64,000 nucleotides of DNA, from contig NZ_RAHW01000005.1 in assembly GCF_004117875.1 (NCBI RefSeq), positions 62,001 through 126,000 on the forward strand, read 5' to 3'. The translations under genes and the position numbers were made by a program. This document shows, piece after piece, positions 52,024 through 61,481 of the stretch. The DNA comes from Geomonas oryzae (lineage in GTDB: Bacteria; Desulfobacterota; Desulfuromonadia; Geobacterales; Geobacteraceae). The notes under the pieces were generated by a model. The model was not told the DNA's origin and searched no databases. It saw nothing but the letters and a program-made list of their open reading frames with translations. Position 1 is the stretch's first letter; each line of letters begins with the position of its first letter.

Positions 52024-53019
52024 TTACTTCTTGGTGATCTTGCCGTTCTGACGGACGGTCTTCGCGGCTTTGACGATGTCGGCCGGGACGGTCAGGCCGA
52101 GCTTCTTCGCAACGTCGAGGTTGATGAGGAGGTCGACGTCGGAGGCCTTGGTCATGAAGCGGGTGGGCATCTGCTCCGGCTTCTTCCCTTTGAGGATCTC
52201 GATGATCATCTTGCCGGTGGCGCGACCCATCTTGTAGTAGTCGAAGCCCCAGGCGGCGAGGACGTCGTAGGTCTCGGAGGAGCTCGGGTCGGCGGACATG
52301 ACCGGGATCTTCGCCTTGGCGGCGACTTCGGCCACGGCGCTCATGGCGGAGACGACGGTGTTGTCGGTGGAGATGTAGATGGCGTCGACGCGGTTGGCGA
52401 TGGTCTGAGCGGCCTGCTTAACCTCGGCGGACTTGGTGACGGTGGTCTCGACGAATTCGAGGTGCTTCTCCTTGCAGACCTGCTTCACCATGCCGGCAAG
52501 CACCACTGCGTTCTCCTCGGAGCTCGTGTAGATGTGGCCGATGCGCTTGGTCTTCGGCTTGATCTTGAGGAGCATCTCGATCTGCTGCTTCACCGGGGTC
52601 ATGTCGGAAACGCCGGTTACGTTCTTGCCACCCTTGGTGAGGGAGGGAACGAGGCCCGCTTTGACCGGGTCGGTGACTGCGGAGTAGACGATCGGGATCC
52701 CTTTGAGGGTGTTGACGAGCGCCTGGGCGGTCGGGGTGGCGACGCCGACGGCGAGGTTCACCTTCTCGCTCTGGAACTTGTTGGCGATCGATGCCGCGGT
52801 GTTGATGTCGCCGTTGGCGTTTTGCACGTCAAAGGTGACCTTCATCTTCGAGGCGTTCAGTTCGTCCTGGATGCCTTTGACAACCGCATCCAGTGCCGGG
52901 TGGGAAACGATCTTGGAGATACCGATCGTAACCTGCTTGGCAGGGGCCGCCGCGAAGGCGGTTGCCGCACACATAAGGGACAACGCGAGAACCAACAGAA
53001 TACTGATCTTCTTGCTCAC
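52024..53019 (-). CDS. ABC transporter substrate-binding protein (TrpX-like)
   Basis: The 331-residue product has a signal peptide (MSKKISILLVLALSLMCAAT, cleavage near AFA-AAP). It belongs to the ABC_sub_bind family related to TrpX and YpmA: QVTIGISKIVSHPALDAVVK, VGVATPTAQALVNTLKGIPI, VYSAVTDPVKAGLV, HIYTSSEENAVVL, and DNTVVSAMSAVAEVA. It lacks a lipobox, as expected for a periplasmic protein. The ligand is not known; some family members bind aromatic amino acids. Confidence 0.9.
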   Translation of the reverse strand: MSKKISILLVLALSLMCAATAFAAAPAKQVTIGISKIVSHPALDAVVKGIQDELNASKMKVTFDVQNANGDINTAASIANKFQSEKVNLAVGVATPTAQALVNTLKGIPIVYSAVTDPVKAGLVPSLTKGGKNVTGVSDMTPVKQQIEMLLKIKPKTKRIGHIYTSSEENAVVLAGMVKQVCKEKHLEFVETTVTKSAEVKQAAQTIANRVDAIYISTDNTVVSAMSAVAEVAAKAKIPVMSADPSSSETYDVLAAWGFDYYKMGRATGKMIIEILKGKKPEQMPTRFMTKASDVDLLINLDVAKKLGLTVPADIVKAAKTVRQNGKITKK

Positions 53020-53492
53020 CAGACACCTCCAGTTACATTGAAATAGATTTCACCTGCGACTGCTTCAGGGGGAAACTGGGACTATGGAGCTGCATCTTTT
53101 CCATCTGCGGAAAGATAGTCTTTGTGAAGAGGTCGGACCTTTTTCCGGCCGCCGAGCATACCACTCGGAAAGATCCATCGTCAACGCCATAGTGGCCTAA
53201 ACACGCCAAGATCGCCGCGAAAATGCGAAAAAATGTCATTGCAGAGCATTGTAGAGACAAAAATTAAATTTATTTACTCAAATAACGCCCTCGTTGTTGA
53301 CACCGCAAACGCAAAAAGGGTAAAGTACGGCAGCTTGTCGGTTTTGTCATAGGTGCCAGGCATCAAAGCCCGCCCGCATACCTCCTCAGCAGCCGCCAGA
53401 ACCAGACTCCGATGATCACCGTTTAAAAGATCCCACGCCGGCAGGGCCGTTCTCTGTCCGGCTGGACCAACATAAAGGAGAAGATTCGACGT
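53020..53492. other. Divergent intergenic region between the ABC operon and the lipoprotein gene
   Basis: About 470 bases. The minus-strand transporter promoter should lie here but I could not place it. A plus-strand sigma-70 candidate is at 53297-53326. A short open frame on the minus strand (53033-53260) does not look like a protein. No tryptophan-codon leader peptide or T-box was seen. Confidence 0.5.
53297..53326 (+). promoter_or_regulatory. Predicted sigma-70 promoter of the lipoprotein gene
   Basis: A perfect TTGACA (53297-53302) and TAAAGT (53321-53326) are 18 bases apart. This would give a leader of about 160 bases. Confidence 0.45.
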
Positions 53493-54638
53493 ATGCACCT
53501 CTATCCCCCTAACCGCCCCGCCCTTCTGATGATCGCCCTGCTGGCCCTGCCGCTGGCACTGGCGGCATGCAAGGACAACAAGCCGACGGCCACCACGGCT
53601 GCGGCGCAGACGGTACCGCAGGCGCAGCCTTCCTCGGCAAAGGCAGCACCGGCTCCGGCACAGGCTCCCGAAGCCCCAGCGGCCGCCGCACAGACGCCGT
53701 CTCCCGCCTTCGATGCGCACTCGAGCGCCAAGAAGGGTAAGGGAGCAAAGGGAAAGGCCGCGGCCGCTCCGAAGACGACTTACCGTGCCGGCGAGGATCC
53801 GGATTTCGCCGCAGCCAAGGGATGGCCGGTCAAGTATCCGGCGCCGCTTCCCGGCTCGATCCTGCCGCAGAAGAGGATCGTCGCCTACTACGGCAACCCG
53901 CTTTCCAAGAGGATGGGTGCGCTCGGGGAATACCAAAAGGACGACATGCTGCAGCGCCTGAAGCGCGAGGTGGCCAAGTGGCAGGCGGCCGATCCGTCCC
54001 ACCCGGTACAACCGGCGCTGCACCTGATCGCCGTGGTCGCCCAGGGGGACCCGGGCAAGGCGGGGCTTTACCGCATGATCATGCCGGACAAGATCATCAA
54101 CGACGTCTACGGCTGGGCCAAGTCGATCAACGCCATCATGTTCATCGACATCCAGACCGGGCACGACAACATCCGCAACGTCCTGCCGCGCTTCGAGTGG
54201 ATTCTCAAGAACCCCGACGTGCACCTGGGCATCGACCCGGAGTTCAACCTGATCAAGAGCGGCAAGAAGCCGGGGACCAAGATCGGCACCTACGACGCGG
54301 CGGACGTAAACTACGCCTCGGGTTACCTGAAGGAGCTGGTGAAGAAGTACAACCTCCCCCCGAAGGTGTTCATCGTGCACCGCTTCACCAGAAACGGCGT
54401 GACCAACGCGAAGAACATCCAGCTGCGCCCCGAGGTGCAGATCGTGATGAACATGGACGGCTGGGGTGCCCCCTGGCTGAAGCGCGACTCCTACAAGGAT
54501 TACGTCGTCGCCGAACCGGTCGAGTTCACCGGGTTCAAGCTCTTCTACCACAACGACACCAAGAAGGGTGATGCCCTGCTCACCCCGAAAGAGGTGCTCA
54601 TGCTGCAGCCGAAACCGCTCTACATCCAGTACCAGTAA
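53493..54638 (+). CDS. Lipoprotein of unknown function with Ala/Pro-rich linker
   Basis: The 381-residue product has a lipoprotein signal with lipobox ALAAC (Cys26), then a linker of about 70 residues rich in Ala, Pro, Gln and Lys, then a conserved globular domain of about 280 residues (KRIVAYYGNPLSKRMGALGE, PALHLIAVVAQGDPGKAGLY, IMFIDIQTGHDNIRN, VHLGIDPEFNL, KVFIVHRFTRNGVTNAKNIQ, VMNMDGWGAPWLK). The repeated beta-strand then acidic pattern hints at a TIM-barrel or glycosidase-like fold, but this is not certain. It is a single gene followed by a hairpin terminator. Confidence 0.8.
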   Translation: MHLYPPNRPALLMIALLALPLALAACKDNKPTATTAAAQTVPQAQPSSAKAAPAPAQAPEAPAAAAQTPSPAFDAHSSAKKGKGAKGKAAAAPKTTYRAGEDPDFAAAKGWPVKYPAPLPGSILPQKRIVAYYGNPLSKRMGALGEYQKDDMLQRLKREVAKWQAADPSHPVQPALHLIAVVAQGDPGKAGLYRMIMPDKIINDVYGWAKSINAIMFIDIQTGHDNIRNVLPRFEWILKNPDVHLGIDPEFNLIKSGKKPGTKIGTYDAADVNYASGYLKELVKKYNLPPKVFIVHRFTRNGVTNAKNIQLRPEVQIVMNMDGWGAPWLKRDSYKDYVVAEPVEFTGFKLFYHNDTKKGDALLTPKEVLMLQPKPLYIQYQ

Positions 54639-54650
54639 GGCGCAAGCAGA

Positions 54651-54683
54651 AGGGACAGGCTCCGTTAGGTGCCTGTCCCTTTA
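54651..54683 (+). terminator. Hairpin terminator after the lipoprotein gene (repeat family member)
   Basis: AGGGACAGGC, loop TCCGTTAGGT, GCCTGTCCCT, then TTAG. It is a member of the repeat family at 7649 and 54727. Confidence 0.75.
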
Positions 54684-54726
54684 GCGGAACGCTTCATTCC
54701 GCCTTTCCTTCTTACCCAAGCCCCAA

Positions 54727-54756
54727 GGGGACAGGCACCTGCCGGAGCCAGTCCCC
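54727..54756. repeat. Dispersed GGGGACAGGC hairpin repeat
   Basis: GGGGACAGGC pairs with GCCAGTCCCC with one mismatch. Third member of the family in this window. Confidence 0.65.
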
Positions 54757-54798
54757 TCCTTCTCTAAGAATCAACACGGTCGCTAATAGTGCCTTCGC

Positions 54799-54910
54799 AT
54801 CGTTCCTACGCTCCAGCGTGGGAACGCAAAGCCTGGGACGCTCCGGCGTCTGCCTAAGGGACGCTGGAGCGTCCCGAACGTGCGTTCCCACGGAGGACCG
54901 TAGGAACGAT
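54799..54910. repeat. Long palindromic repeat, REP/MITE-like
   Basis: A 112-bp imperfect palindrome. The left half has ATCGTTCCTAC, GTGGGAACGCA and GGGACGCTCC; the right half has their complements (GGAGCGTCCC, TGCGTTCCCAC, GTAGGAACGAT) in reverse order. It would fold into one long hairpin with bulges. The CGTTCC...CCAGCGTGGGAACG core resembles widespread intergenic palindromes. Confidence 0.8.
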
Positions 54911-54957
54911 CTCGACTTCGCAAAGGGGGGAACGTCACCCCCCGAACAGCATCCCTA

Positions 54958-55713
54958 TTACCAGCTGAATTCCGCCCGTCTATCCTGCACCACACCACCC
55001 TCGAAGCTCCTCTCGATGAAGGTCGCCTTTCCCCCGTGATCGACCAGTATAACGGTCGAACAGCGCGTGCCGTACTCCGCACTCCTGATGAAGACCGGCG
55101 AGAGAAGCCGCTCGAGGTCGATACCGACGCCGGTGTCGGGAAGCTCTTCGTCGGGAGGATGGCTCTCGTCGGCAAGGAGCGCGAAAAGATCCTCGGGGAC
55201 GAAGCTTTCTCCGGCGAGGATACGGGCGAGCCCGTCCTTGCCGCAGCGCACCTTCGGCCACGGGGTGTCCAGCAGATGGTTGGAAAGCCCGTGGATGCCC
55301 GGCTCGACGCGGATCGTCCGGTCGCTTTTGTTGGAATAACAGAGGAGCTCTTCGCCGTCACCCAAGAGCAGGTTGTAACCGCCGTATGCGACGGTAGAGG
55401 CGCGCAGGCGGGCCACGTAGGCTGCGGCCGCGGCATCCTCCTCGAGAAAGCCGCTCACGAGCCTGCCGCGGGAGGGACCGTGACGGTGCAGATCGCTCGG
55501 GTCGCGGTAGTTGGTGAGCGCGGCGATGCGTCCGGTTGAGGTGACGCCGAGCCAGGTGCCGCCGTGCACGAGGTCGCGCCCGGCGAAGATGTGCGGTGCG
55601 TCGTCCCAGAACTGCGCCGGCGCGGTGGGACGTCTGTAGTATTCGTCACGGTTGGCGGCGATGACGAGCCGGTACCGCGGATGGGCCCGGTAAGCGAATA
55701 GCAGCGTGCACAT
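54958..55713 (-). CDS. NRDE family (TANGO2-like) protein
   Basis: The 251-residue product starts MCTLLFAYRAHPRYRLVIAA followed by the NRDE signature (AANRDEYYRRPTAPAQFW). It continues with GGTWLGVTSTGRIAALTNYR, NLLLGDGEELLCYSN, IHGLSNHLLDTPWPKV and a C-terminal CSTVILVDHGG block. This is the Ntn-hydrolase-like family with Cys2 as the likely nucleophile. The cellular role is unclear in bacteria; eukaryotic relatives are TANGO2. The gene is 12 bases after the PilZ gene on the same strand. Confidence 0.88.
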   Translation of the reverse strand: MCTLLFAYRAHPRYRLVIAANRDEYYRRPTAPAQFWDDAPHIFAGRDLVHGGTWLGVTSTGRIAALTNYRDPSDLHRHGPSRGRLVSGFLEEDAAAAAYVARLRASTVAYGGYNLLLGDGEELLCYSNKSDRTIRVEPGIHGLSNHLLDTPWPKVRCGKDGLARILAGESFVPEDLFALLADESHPPDEELPDTGVGIDLERLLSPVFIRSAEYGTRCSTVILVDHGGKATFIERSFEGGVVQDRRAEFSW

Positions 55714-55725
55714 GGGGACTTCCGG

Positions 55726-56409
55726 TTAAGGGGTGATGATGCGTTGGAGTTCGGCCTGTTGCGTCTCGGTGAGCGCCTCGAACTGCAGCCCCGCTCCCGG
55801 CACGCAGCGCCCCTCTCCCCAGCGCTGGGTCCAGCGCACCGATGCGGCGATGGGGGTCGGGTCGGTATCGAGCAGGCGCAGCCAGACCGTCGCACCGACC
55901 GCAAGCTCCTCCATGGTGTGGAGAAAGAGGCCGCCCATGCTGAGGTTCACGGCGAAGGAGCGGTGCGTCGCGTCTTCGGGGAAGGAGGGATCGCTACCGT
56001 ACCAGAGGTTCAGGTGGATCGGCTTGCGGGTGTGCCGGCGCAGCGAACGGGCCGGGAAGAGCCTGCAGCGGCTTTCAATGAAAAAGCGCAGCGCGGCGTC
56101 GCTGTCGGGTGAGAAGCTCTGTTCGAGCGGGCTCAGCTTTATCTTCTTTCCGCGCGGGTCCCACTTCACCCGCAACACGGGAAAGAGGTTGATGCTCTCA
56201 TAGGCGATGACCTTCGCCTCTTTGCTGCAACGCACCAAGGTGAGGATGTCGATCAGGAAACCGTTGTAAGAGCGTTCCTTGGCCATATCGGACATCTGTT
56301 CAAAGGAGTGCGCCAGCTCTCCCTGTGCCCCCGCCCTGGCGATGGCATCAAGGTACGCGTTTCCTGCATCGGCGTCATTGGCAACTATGAGTATTCTGGG
56401 ATCGTGCAT
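55726..56409 (-). CDS. PilZ-domain protein with N-terminal receiver-like region
   Basis: The 227-residue product has a C-terminal PilZ domain, which binds c-di-GMP: RRHTR (R124-R128) and NLSMGGLFL fit the RxxxR and D/NxSxxG motifs. The N-terminus (MHDPRILIVANDADAGNAYL) resembles a degenerate receiver lacking the acidic pair. I chose the ATG at 56409; a TTG nine codons upstream is weaker. It probably acts as a c-di-GMP effector and may regulate surface functions, which is inference. Confidence 0.82.
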   Translation of the reverse strand: MHDPRILIVANDADAGNAYLDAIARAGAQGELAHSFEQMSDMAKERSYNGFLIDILTLVRCSKEAKVIAYESINLFPVLRVKWDPRGKKIKLSPLEQSFSPDSDAALRFFIESRCRLFPARSLRRHTRKPIHLNLWYGSDPSFPEDATHRSFAVNLSMGGLFLHTMEELAVGATVWLRLLDTDPTPIAASVRWTQRWGEGRCVPGAGLQFEALTETQQAELQRIITP

Positions 56410-56618
56410 CCGACGGTGTTTTCCTTTTAGTAGCAATGAGGAGGCATGCGGTCTTTAAGCCACAATGCGACGCGGTGTCGGAAAAGTTAAAACAGGGATG
56501 GGCAAATTGCAACTCTTTCCTCTCATGTTTTTCCTGCTTCTCCCGAAATGTCTAACTGTACCGGTCGCTTCCCCGCGAGGCGCACGGGCATGCAGAAACC
56601 AAGACTGGAGAGGTCCTC

Positions 56619-59600
56619 ATGAAACTTGCAGCTGCATTGGCGCGCCGCGTACGGCTCATCGTGCTCACGGCCATGGCGGCGGCCCTGTTGCCTTGCGCAG
56701 GCGCCGACGCCGCGGTCGTCTTCAACAACTGGTCGAGCAACGGACCGGCCCCCATCCCCAACAAGGGGACGCTGACCGCCCTCGCGGTGGCCCCCACCAC
56801 TCCTGCCACGGTTTACGTCGGGGCCGACGGCGGCGGCGTGTACGGCATGAGCGACGGGGGGAGCAGCTGGTCGGCGCTGAACGGAGGTCTCACCAACCGG
56901 CGCGTGGCGGCGCTGGCGGTGCACCCGGTGGACCCGAAGGTGATCTTCGCGGCCACGGCACAGGGTATCTTCAAGAGCGCCGACGGCGGCCTCTCCTGGA
57001 ACGACTCCTCGACCGGCGCGTCCGGGGTGCCGGTGCGCGCCGTCGCAATAGATCCCCTCTCCCCCGCAACCGTTTACGCGGCAACCGGCTCCGGCGTGTA
57101 CAAGAGCACGACGGGGGGCTCGTCATGGAGCGCCGCGAACTCGGGCCTTGTCAGTCCGGACGTCCGCGCGCTCCTCGTCGATCCGTCGACACCCGGCGTG
57201 CTTTACGCGGCGACCGCCGGCGGGGTCTACAAAAGCGCGGACGGCGCCGCCACCTGGAGCGCTGCGAACACCTCGCTAGCCGATACCGACGTCCTCTCCC
57301 TCGCCTACGCCGCGACGGTTCCGGCCACGCTCTTCGCCGGGACGGCCACCGGGATGTACCTCTCCACCGACGGCGCGGCGACCTGGGCGCAGGACGGCGC
57401 CGCCTCGCTGGGAAGCCAGGCGGTGGTCGGCATCCTCGTCGACAACCCCTCGGCACCGACGGTGCTCTACGCCGGGACCGCGAACGGGATATACCGCCAG
57501 AGCTACACCTCGGGTAACTGGGGGAACTGGAGCGCCTTCGCCTCCGGGCTCACCCCGGGTGCGACGGTGCGCGCCCTCGCCAACATCCCGACCAGCCGCA
57601 CCACGCTCTACGCGGCGACCACCCTGGGCGCCTTCAAAAGCGCCGGTGCGACCTGGTCCTCTCTCTCCTCGGGGCTGCGACAGGGGCGGGCGGTGACCGT
57701 GAAGCCGACCGATCCGACCGTCGTGGTGGCGGGGTTCGCCGGTGGAGGGATCTATCGTTCCACCGACAGCGGAAGCAGCTGGAGCGCCACCATCGACGAC
57801 GCGGCCGGAGGGATGTTCGCCACCGCGCTTCTCTACGACGCGACCGGGACGGCGCTTTACGCCGCTTCGGGCAACGGCGTCTTCAGGTCGACGAACGACG
57901 GCGCCGGTTGGACCGACATCGGCGCCACCCTCCCGACGAGCGACGTCCGCGCCCTCGCCCTCGACGCAGGCTCGACGCTCCACGCCGCCACCTCGCTCGG
58001 GGTCTTCGTCTGGAACGGCGTGGACACCTGGAGCGCCTACGGAGCCGGGCAGCCGTCCAACAGCGACGTCACCACGCTCACCTTCAAGGGGGGGTACCTC
58101 TTTGCCGGCACCAACGGCGGCGGGGTCTTTCGCTCGGACGGGACGAGCTGGACCCAGGTGAACTCCGGGCTCACCAACACCGTGGTGTACGCGGCCGCCT
58201 CGGACGGCGCAAGCCTCTATCTCGGGACCGGCGCGGGACTCTTCAAGTCCGGCGACAACGGGACGACCTGGGTGGCGAGCAGCAGCGGCCTCACCAACCT
58301 CGTCGTGAAGTCGATCGCCCTCTCCGGCGGGGTCCCGAACTTCATCACCGCCGGGACCGCCGGCGGCGGGGTCTTCTTCTCGACCAACGGCGGCGACCTC
58401 TGGACCTCGATGAACACGGGCCTAAGCGACAAGAACGTGAACGCCCTGAGCGCGAACGCGGCGACGAAGAAGGTCTACGCCGCCACCGCGACCGGCAGGG
58501 TCTTCAACCTGAACCTGAGTGCGGTCTCCGCGGTCACCCCCGCCGCGCCGCTTCCATCCGCCCCGTACAGCTTCGGCCAGGTGAACATCGGGGACACCAG
58601 GCAGGTGAGCTTCTCCCTGCAGAACACGGGAACGCTGCAGCTCAAGATCTCGTCGCTCTCGCTCGCCGGGACCGACGCCGCGCTCTACGGCATCGCCCAG
58701 GGGGGGGCGCGCGAGTGCAACCTCGCCCTGCTCCCGAACCTGACCGTTGAAGCGGGAGACTACTGCACCGTCACCGTAGGCTTCCTCCCGGTCACCCCCG
58801 GCAACAAGACCGCCTCGCTCACCGTGCACTCCGACGCGGTGAACCAGCCGGTGACCACGTTCCTCGTCGGCACCGGGGGGTACCCCCCCCAGGCGACCAT
58901 CACCTCCCCGGTGAGCGGCGACACGAGGAAAAGCCCGGTGCTGATCGCGGGGAGCGCCATCGACCGCAACCAAAGCGACGGTTCCGCCGGCACCGGTGCA
59001 ACCCTCGCCAAGGTGGAGGTCTCCACCGACGGCGGCACCACCTGGCAGAGCGCCACCAAGAGCGCGACCCTCAACTCGTGGACCCAGTGGAGCTACAGCT
59101 GGACCGCCTCGCCGCTGCCGCCCAACGGCCCCTACGTGATCAAGGCGCGCGCCACCGACACGAACGGGTTCGTGCAGAGCGCCCTCTCCGGCATCAACCT
59201 GACCCTGGACAACACGCCGCCGGTCACCACCATCACGTCCTACCCGCCGCTTCTGGACAACACCGCGTCGGGTTCCTTCGGCTTCACCGTCGACAAGGCG
59301 GGCTCCACCTCGGTCTGCCGGATCGACAGCGGCAGCTCCAACGCCTGCAGCTCCCCCTTCTCCTTCGCGGCACTTGCCGACGGCAGCCATACCTTCAGCG
59401 TCCTCTCCACCGACACGGTGGGGAACGTGGAGACCGCGGCGAAGACCTACACCTGGACCATAGACACGACCCCGCCCGCCACCACCATCACGACGGTACC
59501 GGCGGCCTACACCCAGCTGACCTCGGCGAACTTCGCCTTCTCGGCCAACGAAACGTCGACCTTCGCCTGCAGCCTCGACGGGGTGACCACCTCCTGCACC

Positions 59601-61454
59601 AGCCCCAAAAGCTACACGGGACTTGCCGACGGCCCCCACCTCTTCACGGTCCAGGGGACCGACCTCGCCGGCAACACCAGCACCGGCGCTCCGACCACGA
59701 GGAGCTACGGCTGGATCGTGGACGCGAACAACAAGCCGACCTCCGGCGTGAACGCCCCCCCCGCCCCGCTCTCGGGGATCAGCTACCTGATCACCGGCAG
59801 CGCGGCCGACACCGTCTCGGGCGTGAGCGGGGTGAACATCTTCGTGAACGGCGGCGGTGCGAACGCGGCAACCGACACGAGCGCGGCACCGGCCTCTCCC
59901 TGGTCGAGCTGGGGGTACCTCTGGACCCTGCCGGTGAACGGCACCTACACGGTGCAGGCCCAGGCGGTGGACAACGCGGGCAACGTGCAGGCCGCGACGG
60001 CCGGGAGCAGCTTCATCGTCAGCAACCCGCTTCCCGAGGTCGCCCTCGGGATACCTGCCGACGGCGCGCTCCTGGGGGGCGGCTCCCCGCACCTCATCAC
60101 CGGCACGGCGCAGGCCGCAACCGGCGGGCTGCCGCTGCAAAAGGTCCAGGTGGCCATCTTCCCGAGCGCGGCACCTCCCGCCACCGTCTCCTGGCAGGAT
60201 GCCGCCGGCTCCACCGCCTGGAGCTACAACTGGCAGTTCCCGGCGGACGGGAACTACACCATCCAGGCGCGCGCGCTCGACGCGGCCCCGAGCCTTTCCG
60301 GCGTCGTCACCGGAAACCCCTCCCAGGTGGTCAGCCGGAGCGTGACCATAGACACCACCCCGCCCACCTCGACCATCACGCCGTTTGCGACTCCCTACCT
60401 GACCGGGCAGCAGATCACGGTGAGCGGCACCGCAGACGACCCGGCCCCGGGAACCGGCGTGAAGCAGATCACCATCTCCATCGTGAACGCCCTCGGCCAG
60501 TCGGTGAGCGGCACCCCCTTCTACAACAGCGGCAACAAGAGCTGGAGCTACACAAGCGGCACCCTCCCCGACGGCAGCTACACGGTACAGGCCACGGTGA
60601 CCGACAACGCCGGGAACCAGCAGTCGCCCCCCGCCTCGGTGAACGTGGTGCTCGACAACGTCGCACCGGTCACCACCATAACGGCGAAGCCGTCGCCGCT
60701 GTCGAACTTATCCAGCGCGACCTTCAGCTTCGGCGCGAACGAGCCCGCAACCTTCATCTGCACCCTGGACGGGGTCTCCGCCCCCTGCAACTGCAGCGCG
60801 TCGACGGCAACCTCCTGCACGGTCAGCTACAGCGCTCTTGCGACGGAGCAGCACACCTTCGCGGTGGCGGCGAAGGACGTCGCAGGCAACGTGGAGAACC
60901 CGCCCAAGGCATACTCCTGGACCGTCGACCTGGTCCCCCCCGCGGTGAGCGCCATCACGCCCGCAGACGGCACCGTGCGGCTCTCGGTCGCGACCCGCAC
61001 GGTGAGCGCCGTCTTCGCCAAGGACGTCGACCCGGCCACGGTGAACGGCAGCACCTTCTACCTGACCCCGGCGGTTCCCGGGACGGTCAGCTACGACCAG
61101 GCGACCCGCACCGCCACCATCACCCTCAGCGCCCCGCTCGCCTACGCCACCACCTACACGGCGACCCTGACCGGCGCCATCGCGGACCCGGCAGGGAACC
61201 GCCTGCTGCAAAACTACACCTGGAACTTCGCCACCGACCCGGACGGCGACATGAACCTGGACGGCACGGTCGACCTCTCCGACGCCCTGCTCTGCCTGAA
61301 GGCGGCGGTCGGCAAGATCACGCCGACGGCGCAGCAGTTGCGCCATGCCGACCTCGCCCCGTTCAGAAACGGCAAGCCGCTCCCCGACGGGAGCCTCGAC
61401 GCAAGCGACGCGCTGATCATCCTCGCCAGGGTGGTCGGCGCGGTGACCTGGTAA
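56619..61454 (+). CDS. Large secreted repeat protein with dockerin-like C-terminus
   Basis: The 1611-residue product has a signal peptide (cleavage near ADA, residue 31). Residues 35-640 are sortilin/BNR-like beta-propeller repeats (VYVGADGGGVYGMSDGGSSW, VYAATGSGVYKSTTGGSSW and many more). A choice-of-anchor D type domain follows (about 640-755, YSFGQVNIGDTRQVSFSLQN), then Ig-like and FxFSANE-type repeats (755-1440, three with CxLDGV), a Big_5 Ig domain (1440-1545) and a dockerin-like pair (DMNLDGTVDLSDALLCL, DGSLDASDALIIL). The ATG has a GGAGAGG site. It is 27 bases from a lipoprotein gene whose end resembles a cohesin. The substrate or role is unknown. Confidence 0.85.
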   Translation: MKLAAALARRVRLIVLTAMAAALLPCAGADAAVVFNNWSSNGPAPIPNKGTLTALAVAPTTPATVYVGADGGGVYGMSDGGSSWSALNGGLTNRRVAALAVHPVDPKVIFAATAQGIFKSADGGLSWNDSSTGASGVPVRAVAIDPLSPATVYAATGSGVYKSTTGGSSWSAANSGLVSPDVRALLVDPSTPGVLYAATAGGVYKSADGAATWSAANTSLADTDVLSLAYAATVPATLFAGTATGMYLSTDGAATWAQDGAASLGSQAVVGILVDNPSAPTVLYAGTANGIYRQSYTSGNWGNWSAFASGLTPGATVRALANIPTSRTTLYAATTLGAFKSAGATWSSLSSGLRQGRAVTVKPTDPTVVVAGFAGGGIYRSTDSGSSWSATIDDAAGGMFATALLYDATGTALYAASGNGVFRSTNDGAGWTDIGATLPTSDVRALALDAGSTLHAATSLGVFVWNGVDTWSAYGAGQPSNSDVTTLTFKGGYLFAGTNGGGVFRSDGTSWTQVNSGLTNTVVYAAASDGASLYLGTGAGLFKSGDNGTTWVASSSGLTNLVVKSIALSGGVPNFITAGTAGGGVFFSTNGGDLWTSMNTGLSDKNVNALSANAATKKVYAATATGRVFNLNLSAVSAVTPAAPLPSAPYSFGQVNIGDTRQVSFSLQNTGTLQLKISSLSLAGTDAALYGIAQGGARECNLALLPNLTVEAGDYCTVTVGFLPVTPGNKTASLTVHSDAVNQPVTTFLVGTGGYPPQATITSPVSGDTRKSPVLIAGSAIDRNQSDGSAGTGATLAKVEVSTDGGTTWQSATKSATLNSWTQWSYSWTASPLPPNGPYVIKARATDTNGFVQSALSGINLTLDNTPPVTTITSYPPLLDNTASGSFGFTVDKAGSTSVCRIDSGSSNACSSPFSFAALADGSHTFSVLSTDTVGNVETAAKTYTWTIDTTPPATTITTVPAAYTQLTSANFAFSANETSTFACSLDGVTTSCTSPKSYTGLADGPHLFTVQGTDLAGNTSTGAPTTRSYGWIVDANNKPTSGVNAPPAPLSGISYLITGSAADTVSGVSGVNIFVNGGGANAATDTSAAPASPWSSWGYLWTLPVNGTYTVQAQAVDNAGNVQAATAGSSFIVSNPLPEVALGIPADGALLGGGSPHLITGTAQAATGGLPLQKVQVAIFPSAAPPATVSWQDAAGSTAWSYNWQFPADGNYTIQARALDAAPSLSGVVTGNPSQVVSRSVTIDTTPPTSTITPFATPYLTGQQITVSGTADDPAPGTGVKQITISIVNALGQSVSGTPFYNSGNKSWSYTSGTLPDGSYTVQATVTDNAGNQQSPPASVNVVLDNVAPVTTITAKPSPLSNLSSATFSFGANEPATFICTLDGVSAPCNCSASTATSCTVSYSALATEQHTFAVAAKDVAGNVENPPKAYSWTVDLVPPAVSAITPADGTVRLSVATRTVSAVFAKDVDPATVNGSTFYLTPAVPGTVSYDQATRTATITLSAPLAYATTYTATLTGAIADPAGNRLLQNYTWNFATDPDGDMNLDGTVDLSDALLCLKAAVGKITPTAQQLRHADLAPFRNGKPLPDGSLDASDALIILARVVGAVTW

Positions 61455-61481
61455 CCATCAAACTTTCATAAGGGAACGGAC

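Larger units (their letters stand above)
54639..54957. other. Intergenic region packed with hairpin repeats
   Basis: About 320 bases between converging genes. It holds two copies of the GGGACAGGC hairpin repeat (54651-54680, 54727-54756) and one long palindrome (54799-54910), and no gene. Confidence 0.75.

Noticed and set aside
53033-53260. 75-codon minus-strand frame upstream of the ABC binding protein
   Set aside because: No convincing ribosome site or conserved pattern; it overlaps the expected promoter region.
54815-54850. Resemblance of AACGCAAAGCC to a c-di-GMP riboswitch core
   Set aside because: It lies inside a long palindrome between converging genes. The other conserved parts of the riboswitch are missing.
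59078-61471. 797-codon plus-strand frame overlapping the large secreted protein
   Set aside because: It is a +1 shadow with arginine- and proline-rich composition; the real frame has signal peptide, domains and dockerin-like end.
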